Shown piece after piece: positions 36,740 to 45,430 of a DNA stretch of 64,000 nt (positions are counted from its first letter, which is position 1; every line of letters starts with the position of its first letter). This DNA is from Luteimonas sp. S4-F44 (GTDB lineage: Bacteria > Pseudomonadota > Gammaproteobacteria > Xanthomonadales > Xanthomonadaceae). The notes beneath the pieces are model-generated. The model was not told the origin of the DNA and did no database searches. It was given only the letters and a program-made list of their open reading frames with translations. Position numbers and translations under genes: made by a program. The stretch covers positions 3,119,501 through 3,183,500 of the forward strand of contig NZ_CP093340.1 of the NCBI RefSeq assembly GCF_022637415.1, read 5' to 3'.

Positions 36740-36784
36740 CCGCCGGGAAAGGGGCGGTGGCGACAGAATCGCCAGCGGCCTGTT

Positions 36785-36845
36785 GGAAACGCATGGGAAA
36801 GATGTCGGAAATCTGTCGTAACGCCGCGACTGGCGGCCGTATCAT
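36785..36845 (+). promoter_or_regulatory. 11-bp direct-repeat operator and promoter of the two-component operon
   Basis: GGAAA occurs at 36785, 36796 and 36807, exactly 11 bp apart, and the next register (36818) reads GTAAC. The last unit falls where a -35 would be, 17 bases before TATCAT (36840-36845), a good -10. Tandem 11-bp repeats replacing the -35 are the classic layout of OmpR/PhoB-type activators. The block lies 70-97 bases upstream of the response regulator and 46-70 bases upstream of the divergent LtaS-like gene, so it may control both. Confidence 0.65.
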
Positions 36846-36881
36846 CGGTCGCGATGCGGCTCGACGCCGTGGGAAGGACCG

Positions 36882-37574
36882 ATGCGACTGCTCGTGGTCG
36901 AGGACAACCGCAACCTCGTCGGCAACCTGTTCGAATACTTCGAACCGCGCGGCCACGAGATGGACGCCGCGCCGGATGGCATCGTCGGCCTGCATCTGGC
37001 CGTGACCCAGCGCTATGACGCGATCATCCTGGATTGGATGCTGCCGCGGCTGGATGGCTGCACGCTGCTGCAACGGCTGCGCGAGCATGCGATCGATACG
37101 CCGGTGATCATGCTCACCGCGCGCGACGACCTGCACGACAAGCTCGTCGGTTTCCGCGCCGGTGCCGACGACTACCTGACCAAGCCCTTTGCCCTGCCCG
37201 AACTCGAGGTCCGGCTCGATGCCGTGCTCGCGCGTGCGCGCGGTCGGCGCAGCCCGCGCGCGCTGCAGATCCACGACCTGCGCCTGGACCTAGACACACT
37301 GGAGGCCACGCGTGCCGGCCAGGTCCTGCACCTGTACCCGGCCGGACGCAAACTGCTCGAGACGCTGATGCAGGCCAGCCCCGCCGCGGTCGAACGCCGG
37401 CTGCTCGAACACGCGCTGTGGGGCGACGCACCGCCCGATGGCGACATGCTCCGTTCGCACATCTACGACCTGCGCCGCAGCGTCGACGGCCCGTTCCCGG
37501 TCAAGCTGATCCGCACCCTCCCGCGCTACGGCTACCGGCTCGTCGCGCCCGCCGAAGCGTGCCCGCCCGGATGA
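36882..37574 (+). CDS. OmpR/PhoB family response regulator
   Basis: 230-aa cytoplasmic two-component regulator. Receiver domain with acidic pocket in VVEDNRN, phospho-acceptor Asp52 in IILDWMLPRLDG, conserved Thr in IMLTARDD and Lys in LTKPFALPELE. The C-terminal winged helix spans about residues 130-222 (LRSHIYDLRRSVDG, IRTLPRYGYRLVAP). ATG 36882 follows a GGGAAGGA Shine-Dalgarno. It overlaps the kinase gene by 4 bases and probably binds the GGAAA repeats upstream. The signal is unknown. Confidence 0.95.
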   Translation: MRLLVVEDNRNLVGNLFEYFEPRGHEMDAAPDGIVGLHLAVTQRYDAIILDWMLPRLDGCTLLQRLREHAIDTPVIMLTARDDLHDKLVGFRAGADDYLTKPFALPELEVRLDAVLARARGRRSPRALQIHDLRLDLDTLEATRAGQVLHLYPAGRKLLETLMQASPAAVERRLLEHALWGDAPPDGDMLRSHIYDLRRSVDGPFPVKLIRTLPRYGYRLVAPAEACPPG

Positions 37575-38851
37575 GTCGGAACCGCAGCCTGCGCACCCGC
37601 ATCCTCTACTGGCTGGCGGCCTACGCGCTGCTGCTGGCAGCCGGGGTGTCGTTGCACGGCTTTCTGGTCAACGAGTACGCCGAGCGCCTGCTGTGGGATT
37701 CGATGCTGCGTACCGAATTCACCCGCCACCTCGACCGCCGTGCCAGCGACCCGCAGTACCGCTGGAGCGATTCGGACAGCTTGCGCCTGTACGTGGGCGA
37801 TGCCGGTGCGCCGCCCGAGACGCGCGGGCTGCCCGACGGCATCCACGACGAGGTCGAGCTCGCCGACGGCACCGAAATCCTGGTGCTGGTGGACCATGTC
37901 GACGGCCTGCGCCACGTGCTCACATTGGACATCACCGAGATGGAGCGCGAGGAGGACCGGCTGACACTGTTCATCCTCGGCTCGTCGGTATTGCTGGTGC
38001 TGCTGATGGGCGCGGTGATGGCGGTCGGTCTGGGACGTGCCCTGCGCCCGCTGACGACGCTGGCGCGCGACATCGCCGCGCTCTCGCCCGACCGTGCCGG
38101 GCAACGCGTCGTGCCCGAGCCGCAGGCCAGTTCGGAGCTGGAGGTCATTGCTGCCGCGCTCAACGACTACCTGCACCGCAACGAGCGCTTCGTCGAACGC
38201 GAACGGGCGTTCATCCGCACCGCCAGCCACGAACTGCGCACGCCGGTGGCGGTGATGTCGGGCGCAGCAGAACTCGCACTCGCCGCTCCCGACGTGCCGG
38301 CCACGACCGCCCACCAGCTGCGACGCATCCGCCACACCGCCGATGACATGGACCGGCTGATCGCGCTGCTGTTGGCGCTGGCCAAGGACCCGACACGCCT
38401 GCTGCAGACTGGCCACCCGATCGAACTGTCAGGGTTGCTGCCGGCGATCATCGACGAACACCGCCACCTCACCCGCGACAAGGCCCTGGAGATCGTCCTG
38501 CACGCGCCGCAACCGTGCACGATCCTCGCGCCACCCGGCGTGGTCCGCGCGACCGTGGGCAACCTGCTGCGCAACGCGATCGAACACAGCGACGACGGCC
38601 GCATCGAGATCATCCTGTCGGCCGATGCGACCGTCGTCATCCGCGATCCCGGCCACGGCATGTCGCCCGAACAGATCAGCACGATCTACTCGCGCATGGC
38701 GCGCAGCGCGGCCCCGGTGGGCGACGGCATCGGCCTGGAGCTGATCGCACGGGTCTGCGAACACCTGGGCTGGGCGCTGGAGATCGACTCGGCGCCGGGC
38801 GGTGGCACCACCGCCACACTGCGCATGCACGCATCCGGCAGCGCGCGTTGA
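37571..38851 (+). CDS. Sensor histidine kinase
   Basis: 426-aa inner-membrane kinase, partner of the preceding regulator. Helix 1 (ILYWLAAYALLLAAGVSLHG), a periplasmic sensor of about 100 residues, helix 2 (LFILGSSVLLVLLMGAVMAV), HAMP-like linker, H-box with phospho-His in ASHELRTPVAVMSG, N-box NLLRNAIEHSDD, and G-boxes DPGHGMSPEQ and GDGIGLELIA. The sensor region is acidic and contains EVELADGTEILVLVDHVDG; its ligand is unknown. Starts in an ATGA overlap with the regulator. Confidence 0.94.
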   Translation: MSRNRSLRTRILYWLAAYALLLAAGVSLHGFLVNEYAERLLWDSMLRTEFTRHLDRRASDPQYRWSDSDSLRLYVGDAGAPPETRGLPDGIHDEVELADGTEILVLVDHVDGLRHVLTLDITEMEREEDRLTLFILGSSVLLVLLMGAVMAVGLGRALRPLTTLARDIAALSPDRAGQRVVPEPQASSELEVIAAALNDYLHRNERFVERERAFIRTASHELRTPVAVMSGAAELALAAPDVPATTAHQLRRIRHTADDMDRLIALLLALAKDPTRLLQTGHPIELSGLLPAIIDEHRHLTRDKALEIVLHAPQPCTILAPPGVVRATVGNLLRNAIEHSDDGRIEIILSADATVVIRDPGHGMSPEQISTIYSRMARSAAPVGDGIGLELIARVCEHLGWALEIDSAPGGGTTATLRMHASGSAR

Positions 38852-39404
38852 GTGGCATGCGCACCGTCCGCTGAACCGCATGGTGCGCACCGGCAGTGGG
38901 GACGCACAGCGTCACGGCACGGCCAGGTGCAGAGGCGCCACGGCGCTGCGCAGCCCTTCAGGTCTTCAGACCTGCCAGCAGCACGCGCATCCGGCGCCCG
39001 ACGCCGGCGCTGACGGACCTATGCAGCGCGCGACCTTCAGTGCCTTCGTTTGCCCTGAAGGTCGCGATCCGCGCGTAAGCGACCGGCAAGCCGAGGCGAC
39101 GGAGCAAGCGCAGGCATTAAAACTGCGCTGTCAATGCTGCTGGACGGCCGCAGCCCTATCGGAATCAGCACATATTTCACATTTGTTAGCCAATTCCGAT
39201 AACCGGTACTTATCGGCTCTGGCGCATAGAATGCGGCTCGTTGCCAGCACGCTGCGAGGCCGTCCGAAGGCAGCCTGGATCCATGTGATGAAATGCGCCC
39301 GGGTCTCAAGCGCCGAGATCTCGGCAGTCAGGCGGTCGCCACGTGGTCCTGGCATGCACAACCGCCCTGCGAGCCCTCCAAGCCATCAACAAGTGAAGCA
39401 CTGA
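38852..39404. other. Gene-free interval between kinase and xth, with palindromes
   Basis: 553 bases with no supported gene. It holds a strong hairpin at 39029-39066, a 7-bp inverted repeat at 38959-38974 (CAGGTCT/AGACCTG) and CCGATAA/TTATCGG at 39196-39216, followed by TAGAAT (39227-39232), a -10 candidate. The right half (39110-39260) is AT-richer than the surroundings. A 200-codon open frame across the interval looks non-coding. Confidence 0.5.
39029..39066. repeat. Strong inverted repeat downstream of the histidine kinase
   Basis: Perfect 12-bp arms CGCGACCTTCAG / CTGAAGGTCGCG with a 14-base loop, no T run after it. It could end the two-component transcript in a factor-dependent way, or be a REP-like element. 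No second copy in the window. Confidence 0.55.
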
Positions 39405-40184
39405 ATGAAGATCGCCAGCTGGAACGTCAATTCGCTCAATGTCCGCCTGCCGCACCTCGAGCAGTGGCTGCGCGAGGCGCAGCCGGACATCGTCGGGCTG
39501 CAGGAAACCAAGCTCGAGGATGCGAAGTTCCCCGACTCGGCGCTGGCCGCGCTCGGCTACCGCAGCGTGTTCTCCGGCCAGAAGACCTACAACGGCGTCG
39601 CACTGCTGGCGCGTGAGCGCGCGATCGCCGACGTGCAGATCGGCATCCCCGGCTTCGAGGACGACCAGAAGCGCGTAATCGCCGCGACGATCGACGGCGT
39701 GCGTGTGATCGACCTCTATGTCGTCAACGGCCAGGACGTGGGCACCGACAAGTATGCCTACAAACTGCGCTGGCTCGAGGCGGTGCACGACTGGGTCGCG
39801 CGCGAACTGGCGGTCCATCCGCACCTGGTGGTGCTGGGCGACTTCAACATCGCGCCCGATGCGCGTGACGTGCACGACCCCGAGGTCTGGAACGACAGCC
39901 ACATCCTTACCTCGAGCGCCGAGCGCGACGCGCTGCGCCGGCTGCAGGCACTGGGCCTGCACGACGCGTTCCGCCTGCACCACGCGCAGGGCGGGATGTT
40001 CAGTTGGTGGGACTACCGTCAGGCCGCGTTCCGCCGTGACCTTGGCCTGCGCATCGACCTGACCCTGGTCTCCGATGCCCTGCGCGACCGCGCGCTGGCC
40101 GCGGGCATCGACCGCGAACCGCGCACCTGGGACCGGCCCAGCGATCATGCACCAGCGTGGGTCGAACTGCGGCTGGACCGGTAG
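39405..40184 (+). CDS. xth: Exodeoxyribonuclease III
   Basis: 259-aa DNA-repair AP endonuclease/3'-exonuclease of the EEP superfamily. N-terminus MKIASWNVNSLNVRLPHLEQ with catalytic Asn, Glu in VGLQETKLED, the Tyr/Asp/Asn site in LGDFNIAPD, and terminal RPSDHAPAWVEL with catalytic Asp-His. Complete length for the XthA/ExoA type. Start ATG 39405 is fixed by the N-terminal motif. Converges with the YeaQ-type gene. Confidence 0.96.
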   Translation: MKIASWNVNSLNVRLPHLEQWLREAQPDIVGLQETKLEDAKFPDSALAALGYRSVFSGQKTYNGVALLARERAIADVQIGIPGFEDDQKRVIAATIDGVRVIDLYVVNGQDVGTDKYAYKLRWLEAVHDWVARELAVHPHLVVLGDFNIAPDARDVHDPEVWNDSHILTSSAERDALRRLQALGLHDAFRLHHAQGGMFSWWDYRQAAFRRDLGLRIDLTLVSDALRDRALAAGIDREPRTWDRPSDHAPAWVELRLDR

Positions 40185-40315
40185 CCGCGAAAAACCAGCA
40201 CAACGCACTGAGTTCGAGGCGCGCGACTACTTTTTACAGCGGGAGATACCGCGTCCAAAAGGAGTTCGGTTGTCATCGCCAGAAGCAGCGGACTGACAGC
40301 CGGTGGCCGCGTCGA

Positions 40316-40335
40316 GCACGCCATGGATGGCGTGC
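40316..40335. repeat. Inverted repeat downstream of xth
   Basis: GCACGCCAT-GG-ATGGCGTGC, perfect 9-bp arms with a 2-base centre, in the 285-base interval between xth and the YeaQ-type gene. Possible transcript end or repeat remnant; the rest of the interval shows no gene. Confidence 0.5.
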
Positions 40336-40440
40336 GCCCGAGTCAGGGCAGGATGCACTGACCGAGGGGAAAGCGGCTTCCGGCGGTCAGGTCGCTGCCT
40401 ATCCGAAGTGGAACTTCCATCTTCAATTCGGGAGAAGAGC

Positions 40441-40473
40441 AAAAATCGACTCTGACCCCGGTTGTGGGGTCAG
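40441..40473. repeat. Half GGGGTCAGAGT repeat (copy 3) forming a hairpin at a stop codon
   Basis: The plus strand reads CGACTCTGACCCCGG, the same head as the two complete palindromes at 2413 and 12798, but only one long arm is present. CTGACCCC (40452-40459) pairs with GGGGTCAG (40466-40473), and the stop codon of the YeaQ-type gene (40470-40472) lies inside the right arm. On the minus strand the hairpin is followed by TTTTT, so it can act as that gene's terminator. Confidence 0.75.
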
Positions 40474-40730
40474 CGGCGGAACAGGTTGACGATCGCCAGC
40501 AGGATCACCGCGCCGAGGAAGGCGGTGACCAGGAAGCCGAGCCAGCCGCCGCCGACGCTCAGCCCGATCCTGGGCAACAGCCAGCCACCGATGAAGCCGC
40601 CGACGATGCCGACCACGATATTGAGCACGATGCCCTGGCCACGACTGCGCATCAGCAGGCTTGCCAGCCAGCCGGCGATGCCGCCGACGAACAGATAGAA
40701 CACCCAGGACCAGAACGACGTCGGTTCCAT
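40470..40730 (-). CDS. GlsB/YeaQ/YmgE family stress-response membrane protein
   Basis: 86-aa inner-membrane protein, three helices: SFWSWVFYLFVGGIAGWLASLLM, VLNIVVGIVGGFIGGWLLP and GFLVTAFLGAVILLAIVNLF, with the family pattern GGIAGWLAS...RGQG...NIVVGIVGGFIGGWL. Members are induced by stress; function unclear. ATG 40730 (MEPTSFWSW) is the family start. The stop codon is embedded in a REP-like hairpin. Confidence 0.93.
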   Translation of the reverse strand: MEPTSFWSWVFYLFVGGIAGWLASLLMRSRGQGIVLNIVVGIVGGFIGGWLLPRIGLSVGGGWLGFLVTAFLGAVILLAIVNLFRR

Positions 40731-40800
40731 ACCCGCAACCTCCAATTGCGAAAGGGAGCCGCCGGGCGCGCCGGCGGCCGTCAGCACACGGACGACGCGG

Positions 40801-42210
40801 TCAGGCCACCGCGTCGCCGAGCAGAGCGTCGAGCGCGGCGCGCGGCAGCTTGCCGGTCTCGTTGCGCGGCAGTGCGTCCACCCGGCGCAGCCGCCGCGGC
40901 AGGAACACCGGATCGGTACTCTCGCGCAGCGCGGCCAGCAGCGTGGCGTCGTCGAGCGCAGGGTCGGCGACCACGACCGCCGCGATCCGCCGCACCCCGT
41001 AGGCATCGGCGGTCGCCGCCTGGCAGATCACACCATCGCGCACGCCTTCGATCGCCAACAGCCGGCGGGTGAGATCGGCCAGCGACGCGCGCTTGCCGGC
41101 GATCTCGATCATGTCGGCCTGACGACCGCGCAACACGAACCGCCCCTGCGCGTCGAGCTCGACGATGTCGGCCAGCATCCGCGGCTCGGGCAGGTGCGGC
41201 GCAGTCACCAGCGTGCCGTCGGGCACCGGTTGCAGGCGCACACCGGCGAACGGCGTCCAGGCGGTCTCGCAGGCGGTCCGGCGGCGGGCGAAGATGCAGG
41301 TCTCGGTCGAGCCGAACAGCTCGCGCACCTCGCACCCGAAGCGCGCCTCGGCCTGCGCGGCCAGCGCCTGCGGCAGCGGCGCGGTCGCGGTGGCGATCGC
41401 GGACAGCGGCGGCAGCGTCACCCCCGAATCGACCAGCGTGCGCAGGTGCACCGGTGTGGTCACCAGCAGGGCCGGCGCCGACGCATCGCGCAGCGCCGCG
41501 GCGATGTCCTCGGGAAAGAACGGCCGCGCGCCATGCACCGCCACATTACCCAGCAGCGGCAGCAGCACCGACATCTCCATGCCGTACATGTGCTGCGGCG
41601 GCACCGTCGCCACCACCGGCAAGGTGTCGCTGCCGTGCAGGTCGGCCAGCGCCGCCAGGTTTTGCAGGGTGCCGGCGTGGAAACTGCCCCAGGTCTTGGT
41701 GTTGGCGGTCGGCACGCCGGTGCTGCCGGAGGTGAAGCCGATCGCGACCACCGCGTCGGCGGCGAGCGTAGGCAGGTCGTCGCCGAACGCCAGCGGCAGG
41801 ACGTCGGGCAGGCGCAGGTAATGCGGCGGCAGCGCGCCCGATGCGGGGGCGCCGGCATCGCAGCCGCACTCGCCGCGATCGCCGACGCAGTAGCTGTCGG
41901 GGTGGCGCGCCCGCACATCGTCAATCGCCCCGCGCGTGCGCGAGGGGGGCAGCAACGTCGTCTGCCCGCGCAGCGCGACCGCGCAGAAGGCGACCAGGAA
42001 GCGATAGCGGTCCTCGCACAGATTCAGCGCACACGGCGCGTCGGGCAGCATCGCGGCCACACCGCGCACGTGCGCCAGGAACGTCGCCAGCGATACCGGG
42101 CCCTGGGCACCGAATGCGATCGCGCGCGCGCCCTCACCGACGGCCAGCGGCAGCCGCCCGGCCTCCAGTGCGTCCCCCACGCCCCCCTGTTCCCAAACGA
42201 CTGCCGACAT
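40801..42210 (-). CDS. AMP-dependent acyl-CoA/aryl-acid ligase (aryl-polyene/xanthomonadin type)
   Basis: 469-aa cytoplasmic adenylate-forming enzyme. The P-loop motif is IGFTSGSTGVPT, A5-like motif ELFGSTETCIFA, and the Asp/Arg and hinge region are in VLRGRQADMIEIAGKRASL; the catalytic Lys near the end is in RNETGKLPRAALD. It is shorter than acyl-CoA synthetases and resembles AMP ligases that activate the aryl starter of xanthomonadin/aryl-polyene pigments. ATG 42210 (MSAVVWEQG) was selected. Divergent from a phosphopantetheinyl transferase, which would prime the acyl carrier proteins of such a pathway. No ketosynthase or ACP genes are in the window. Confidence 0.8.
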   Translation of the reverse strand: MSAVVWEQGGVGDALEAGRLPLAVGEGARAIAFGAQGPVSLATFLAHVRGVAAMLPDAPCALNLCEDRYRFLVAFCAVALRGQTTLLPPSRTRGAIDDVRARHPDSYCVGDRGECGCDAGAPASGALPPHYLRLPDVLPLAFGDDLPTLAADAVVAIGFTSGSTGVPTANTKTWGSFHAGTLQNLAALADLHGSDTLPVVATVPPQHMYGMEMSVLLPLLGNVAVHGARPFFPEDIAAALRDASAPALLVTTPVHLRTLVDSGVTLPPLSAIATATAPLPQALAAQAEARFGCEVRELFGSTETCIFARRRTACETAWTPFAGVRLQPVPDGTLVTAPHLPEPRMLADIVELDAQGRFVLRGRQADMIEIAGKRASLADLTRRLLAIEGVRDGVICQAATADAYGVRRIAAVVVADPALDDATLLAALRESTDPVFLPRRLRRVDALPRNETGKLPRAALDALLGDAVA

Positions 42211-42308
42211 CCGCACTGCGCTCCTCGTGACTGGCCCGCGCGCCCCGGCGGCATCGCGTATCCGACGTTTTAGCTTACGCTGGACGCCCCGCGGCATGCC
42301 AAGTGCGG

Positions 42309-42935
42309 ATGTTCAGCCCATATAGCAGCCTGCGTACAGGCCCGGTCCGCTGCGCCTGGCGCGATTACCGACGTGGCCAGTCGGCCGAAACCCTGATCCG
42401 TCCCTGGCTGACGACCGAGCTGGCGATCGACGATGCCCGGATCGACCTGACCCGCGACGCGCGCGGCCGGCCGCGGCTGCGTCTGGCCGCCGACGCGTCT
42501 GGCGAGGCCCCGCCCCGCTTCGACATCAACTGGAGCCATAGCGGCGAGGCGCTGGCGGTCGCGCTCGGCGACGGCGTCGATGTCGGCATCGACATCGAAT
42601 GGCTGCGCCCACGGCCGCAGGCGATGGCGCTGGCCCGGCGCTTCTTCGCCCCCGAGGAGGCCGACGCGCTCGCCCGGCTGCCGACGGCCGAGGCCGAAAC
42701 CGCGTTCGTGCGCCTGTGGTGCGCCAAGGAGGCCGTGCTCAAGGCCCACGGCCACGGCTTGTCATTCGGTCTGGAGCGGCTGACCTTCGCTGCCCGGGAC
42801 GCGCAGTGGTCGCTGGTGGCGTGCGATCCCGCACTCGGCCGTCCCGAGGACTGGCGCATCGAGACGTTCTCGCCGCTGCCCGGCTACCTGGCGACGCTGG
42901 CCTGGCGGCCGCGGCTTCTACAATGCCGGCCATGA
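42309..42935 (+). CDS. 4'-phosphopantetheinyl transferase (Sfp/AcpT type)
   Basis: 208-aa enzyme transferring phosphopantetheine from CoA to carrier proteins. The magnesium-binding [11 protein letters not shown] and [19 protein letters not shown] motifs are intact, preceded by [16 protein letters not shown] 42309 (MFSPYSSL) is preferred; GTG 42303 adds two residues. It lies 98 bases from the divergent AMP ligase, which suggests a role in aryl-polyene or polyketide carrier priming. Its stop overlaps rsmG by 4 bases (ATGA). Confidence 0.9.
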   Translation: MFSPYSSLRTGPVRCAWRDYRRGQSAETLIRPWLTTELAIDDARIDLTRDARGRPRLRLAADASGEAPPRFDINWSHSGEALAVALGDGVDVGIDIEWLRPRPQAMALARRFFAPEEADALARLPTAEAETAFVRLWCAKEAVLKAHGHGLSFGLERLTFAARDAQWSLVACDPALGRPEDWRIETFSPLPGYLATLAWRPRLLQCRP

Positions 42936-43588
42936 CCGCCCCCCACGACCCCGCGCTGCGCGCCGATCTCGACGCCGGCCTGCACGCCCTCGCCCTCGAC
43001 CCGGCCCTGGCCGAGCCGCTGCTCGCCTACCTCGCGCTGCTCGCACGCTGGAACCGGACCTACAACCTCACCGCGATCCGCGAACCGCGCGAGATGGTCG
43101 TGCGTCATCTGCTCGACTCGCTGGCGATGACGCCCTACGCGGCCGGGCTGCCGACGCTCGCCGACCTCGGCACAGGGCCGGGGCTGCCCGGCATTCCGCT
43201 GGCGATCGCGCTGCCCGCGCTGCGGGTAACGCTGGTCGAGTCCAACGGCAAGAAAGCGCGCTTCCTGCGCGAGGCCGTGCGCCAGCTCGGCCTGGGCAAC
43301 GCCGAGGTGGCCGAGTCCCGGATCGAGGCGGTCGACCGCCCCGGCGCGTTCGCCGCGATCACCGCACGCGCACTCGCCACCCTGCCCGACATCCTCGCCG
43401 CCGGCGGCCACCTGCTGACCGACGACGGCCGGCTGCTGGCGATGAAGGGCCAGCGCCCCGATGACGAGATCGCCGCGCTGCCGGCCGCCTGGCGGCTGGA
43501 AGCGGTGCACCCGCTGCGGGTGCCGGGTCTGGCGGCCGACCGCCATCTGGTGGTTGTCGCGCGCACAGCCCCCGGCACCGGCGCCTGA
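42932..43588 (+). CDS. rsmG: 16S rRNA (guanine-527-N7) methyltransferase
   Basis: 218-aa cytoplasmic SAM-dependent methyltransferase. Family blocks: [31 protein letters not shown] motif [36 protein letters not shown], and [16 protein letters not shown] 42932 (MTAPHDP) overlaps the PPTase stop; ATG 42923 is an alternative. TACAAT at 42919-42924 ends 7 bases before the ATG, so a leaderless message is possible. Conserved order rsmG-parA-parB near the origin in many bacteria. Confidence 0.96.
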   Translation: MTAPHDPALRADLDAGLHALALDPALAEPLLAYLALLARWNRTYNLTAIREPREMVVRHLLDSLAMTPYAAGLPTLADLGTGPGLPGIPLAIALPALRVTLVESNGKKARFLREAVRQLGLGNAEVAESRIEAVDRPGAFAAITARALATLPDILAAGGHLLTDDGRLLAMKGQRPDDEIAALPAAWRLEAVHPLRVPGLAADRHLVVVARTAPGTGA

Positions 43589-43636
43589 ACCGCGTCCGCG
43601 CCAGCCGGCGCGTCCGACCCACTGCCCGCCTTAGGG

Positions 43637-43642
43637 CATAAT
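43637..43642 (+). promoter_or_regulatory. -10 candidate (CATAAT) of parA
   Basis: CATAAT stands out in the 110-base GC-rich gap between rsmG and parA, about 57 bases before the parA ATG. No clear -35 and no parS palindrome were seen in the gap. Confidence 0.35.
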
Positions 43643-43698
43643 CCCCCTCCGGACGCCGCATGGCGCCCGGCTCCCGTCCTCAACCGCGCCCGGAGCCC

Positions 43699-44508
43699 AT
43701 GGCCCGCATCATCGCCATCGCCAACCAGAAAGGCGGCGTCGGAAAGACGACCACAGCAGTCAACCTGGCCGCGGCGCTGGCCCGCACGCCCAAGCGCGTG
43801 CTGCTGGTCGACCTCGACTCGCAGGGCAACGCGACGATGGGCTGCGGCATCGACAAGTCGATCGTGCCGGTCTCGACCTGCGACGTGCTGCTGGGCGAGG
43901 TCGAGGCGATGGACGCGATCGTGCAGACCGAGGAAGAGGTCGACCTGATTCCCGGCAACACCGACCTGACCGCGGCCGAAGTCGAATTGATGAACGCACA
44001 GGACCGGGAGCAGCGCCTCAAGCGCGCGCTCACGCCGTTGCGCGACCGGTACGACTTCATCATCATCGACTGTCCGCCGGCACTGTCGCTGCTCACGCTC
44101 AACGCGCTGACCGCGGCCGACTCGGTGCTGGTACCGATGCAGTGCGAGTACTACGCGCTCGAGGGCCTGTCGGCGCTGCTGCAGACGATCGAGGCCCTCA
44201 AGCAGAACCTCAACCCCTCGCTCGAGATCGAAGGCGTGCTGCGCACGATGTTCGACGTGCGCAACAACTTGTCGAATGCGGTCTCGGCCGAGCTGACCGG
44301 CCATTTCGGCGACCAGGTGTTCCGGACCATCGTGCCTCGCAACGTGCGCGTGGCCGAGGCGCCAAGCCACGGCCAGAGTATCGTCGGCTACGACCGGGCA
44401 TCGCGCGGCGCCATCGCCTATCTTGGGCTGGCTGGCGAAATCCTCCGCCGCGAGCGCGCGCGGACCCCGACCCACCAGGACGCCACCGCCATGGAGACCC
44501 CGGCATGA
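43699..44508 (+). CDS. parA: Chromosome-partitioning ATPase ParA (Soj)
   Basis: 269-aa cytoplasmic, nucleoid-associated deviant-Walker ATPase that segregates the origin with ParB. Deviant Walker A NQKGGVGKTTTAVNLAAALA, Walker A' LLVDLDSQGNATMGCG, Walker B DFIIIDCPPALSLLT. ATG 43699 (MARIIAIANQKG) is the family start; the ATG at 43660 adds a Pro-rich stretch. ATGA overlap with parB. Confidence 0.97.
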   Translation: MARIIAIANQKGGVGKTTTAVNLAAALARTPKRVLLVDLDSQGNATMGCGIDKSIVPVSTCDVLLGEVEAMDAIVQTEEEVDLIPGNTDLTAAEVELMNAQDREQRLKRALTPLRDRYDFIIIDCPPALSLLTLNALTAADSVLVPMQCEYYALEGLSALLQTIEALKQNLNPSLEIEGVLRTMFDVRNNLSNAVSAELTGHFGDQVFRTIVPRNVRVAEAPSHGQSIVGYDRASRGAIAYLGLAGEILRRERARTPTHQDATAMETPA

Positions 44509-45422
44509 GTACGGCCAAGACGCCCGCCAAGAAGCGTGGCCTGGGACGCGGCCTCGAAGCGCTGCTCGGGCCCAAGGCCGCCGCCGAGGCGCCGAGCCTG
44601 GAGGCCACCGAGGCCGACACCCTGCGCACCCTGCCGATCGATGCACTGACCGCCGGCCGCTACCAGCCGCGCAAGCACTGGGACGCCGACAAGCTCACCG
44701 AGCTGGCCGAATCGATCCGCGCCCAGGGCGTGATCCAGCCCATCGTCGTGCGCGAACTGCCCGACCGCACCTACGAGATCATCGCCGGCGAACGCCGCTG
44801 GCGCGCCTCCAAGCAGGCCGGCCTGGCCGACGTGCCGGTGGTCGTGCGCAACGTCGAAGACCGCACGGTCGTGGCGATGGCGCTGATCGAGAACATCCAG
44901 CGCGAGGACCTCAACCCGCTGGAGGAAGCCCAGGCGCTGCAGCGACTGATCGACGAGTTCGACCTCACCCATGCCCAGGCCGCCGAGGCCGTCGGCCGAT
45001 CGCGCGCGGCGGTGTCCAACCTGCTGCGCCTGCTCGAACTGCCGCCGGCGATCCGCATCCTGGTCGAGTCCAAGCAGCTGGAGATGGGCCACGCGCGCGC
45101 ACTGCTCACGCTCTCGCCCGAACTGGCCAGCAAGCTCGCCAGCGACGCGGTCGAGCACGGCTGGTCGGTGCGCGAGGTCGAGCACCGCGCGCAGCAGTTC
45201 GCCGCCGGCCGGGTGCCGGGCGGCAACGGCCGCAGCGCCGCGCGCAGCAAGGTCCGCCCGCAAGCCGACATCGTCTCGCTGGAGAACGAGCTGTCGGAGA
45301 CCCTGGGCACGCGGGTCTCGATCGCCAACGGCCGCGGCAACAAGGGCCGGCTGGTGATCCACTACGGCAATCTCGAAGCGCTCGACGGCGTGCTCGAACG
45401 GCTGCGCGGGGCGCGCGACTGA
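44505..45422 (+). CDS. parB: Chromosome-partitioning protein ParB (Spo0J)
   Basis: 305-aa parS-binding CTP switch. N-terminal ParA-interacting RGLGRGLEALLG, CTP-binding domain with IVVRELPDRTYEIIAGERRWRAS and ENIQREDLNPLEEA, HTH AAEAVGRSRAAVSNLLRLL, and C-terminal dimerisation domain (KGRLVIHYGNLEALDGVLERL). The presence of chromosomal parAB with rsmG implies that this part of the window is near the replication origin, although no parS site was found here. Confidence 0.97.
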   Translation: MSTAKTPAKKRGLGRGLEALLGPKAAAEAPSLEATEADTLRTLPIDALTAGRYQPRKHWDADKLTELAESIRAQGVIQPIVVRELPDRTYEIIAGERRWRASKQAGLADVPVVVRNVEDRTVVAMALIENIQREDLNPLEEAQALQRLIDEFDLTHAQAAEAVGRSRAAVSNLLRLLELPPAIRILVESKQLEMGHARALLTLSPELASKLASDAVEHGWSVREVEHRAQQFAAGRVPGGNGRSAARSKVRPQADIVSLENELSETLGTRVSIANGRGNKGRLVIHYGNLEALDGVLERLRGARD

Positions 45423-45430
45423 GTCTGGAA

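Noticed and set aside
38802..39404. 200-codon plus-strand frame between the kinase and xth
   Set aside because: Begins inside the kinase gene, has mixed composition and no recognisable protein pattern; the interval is treated as non-coding.
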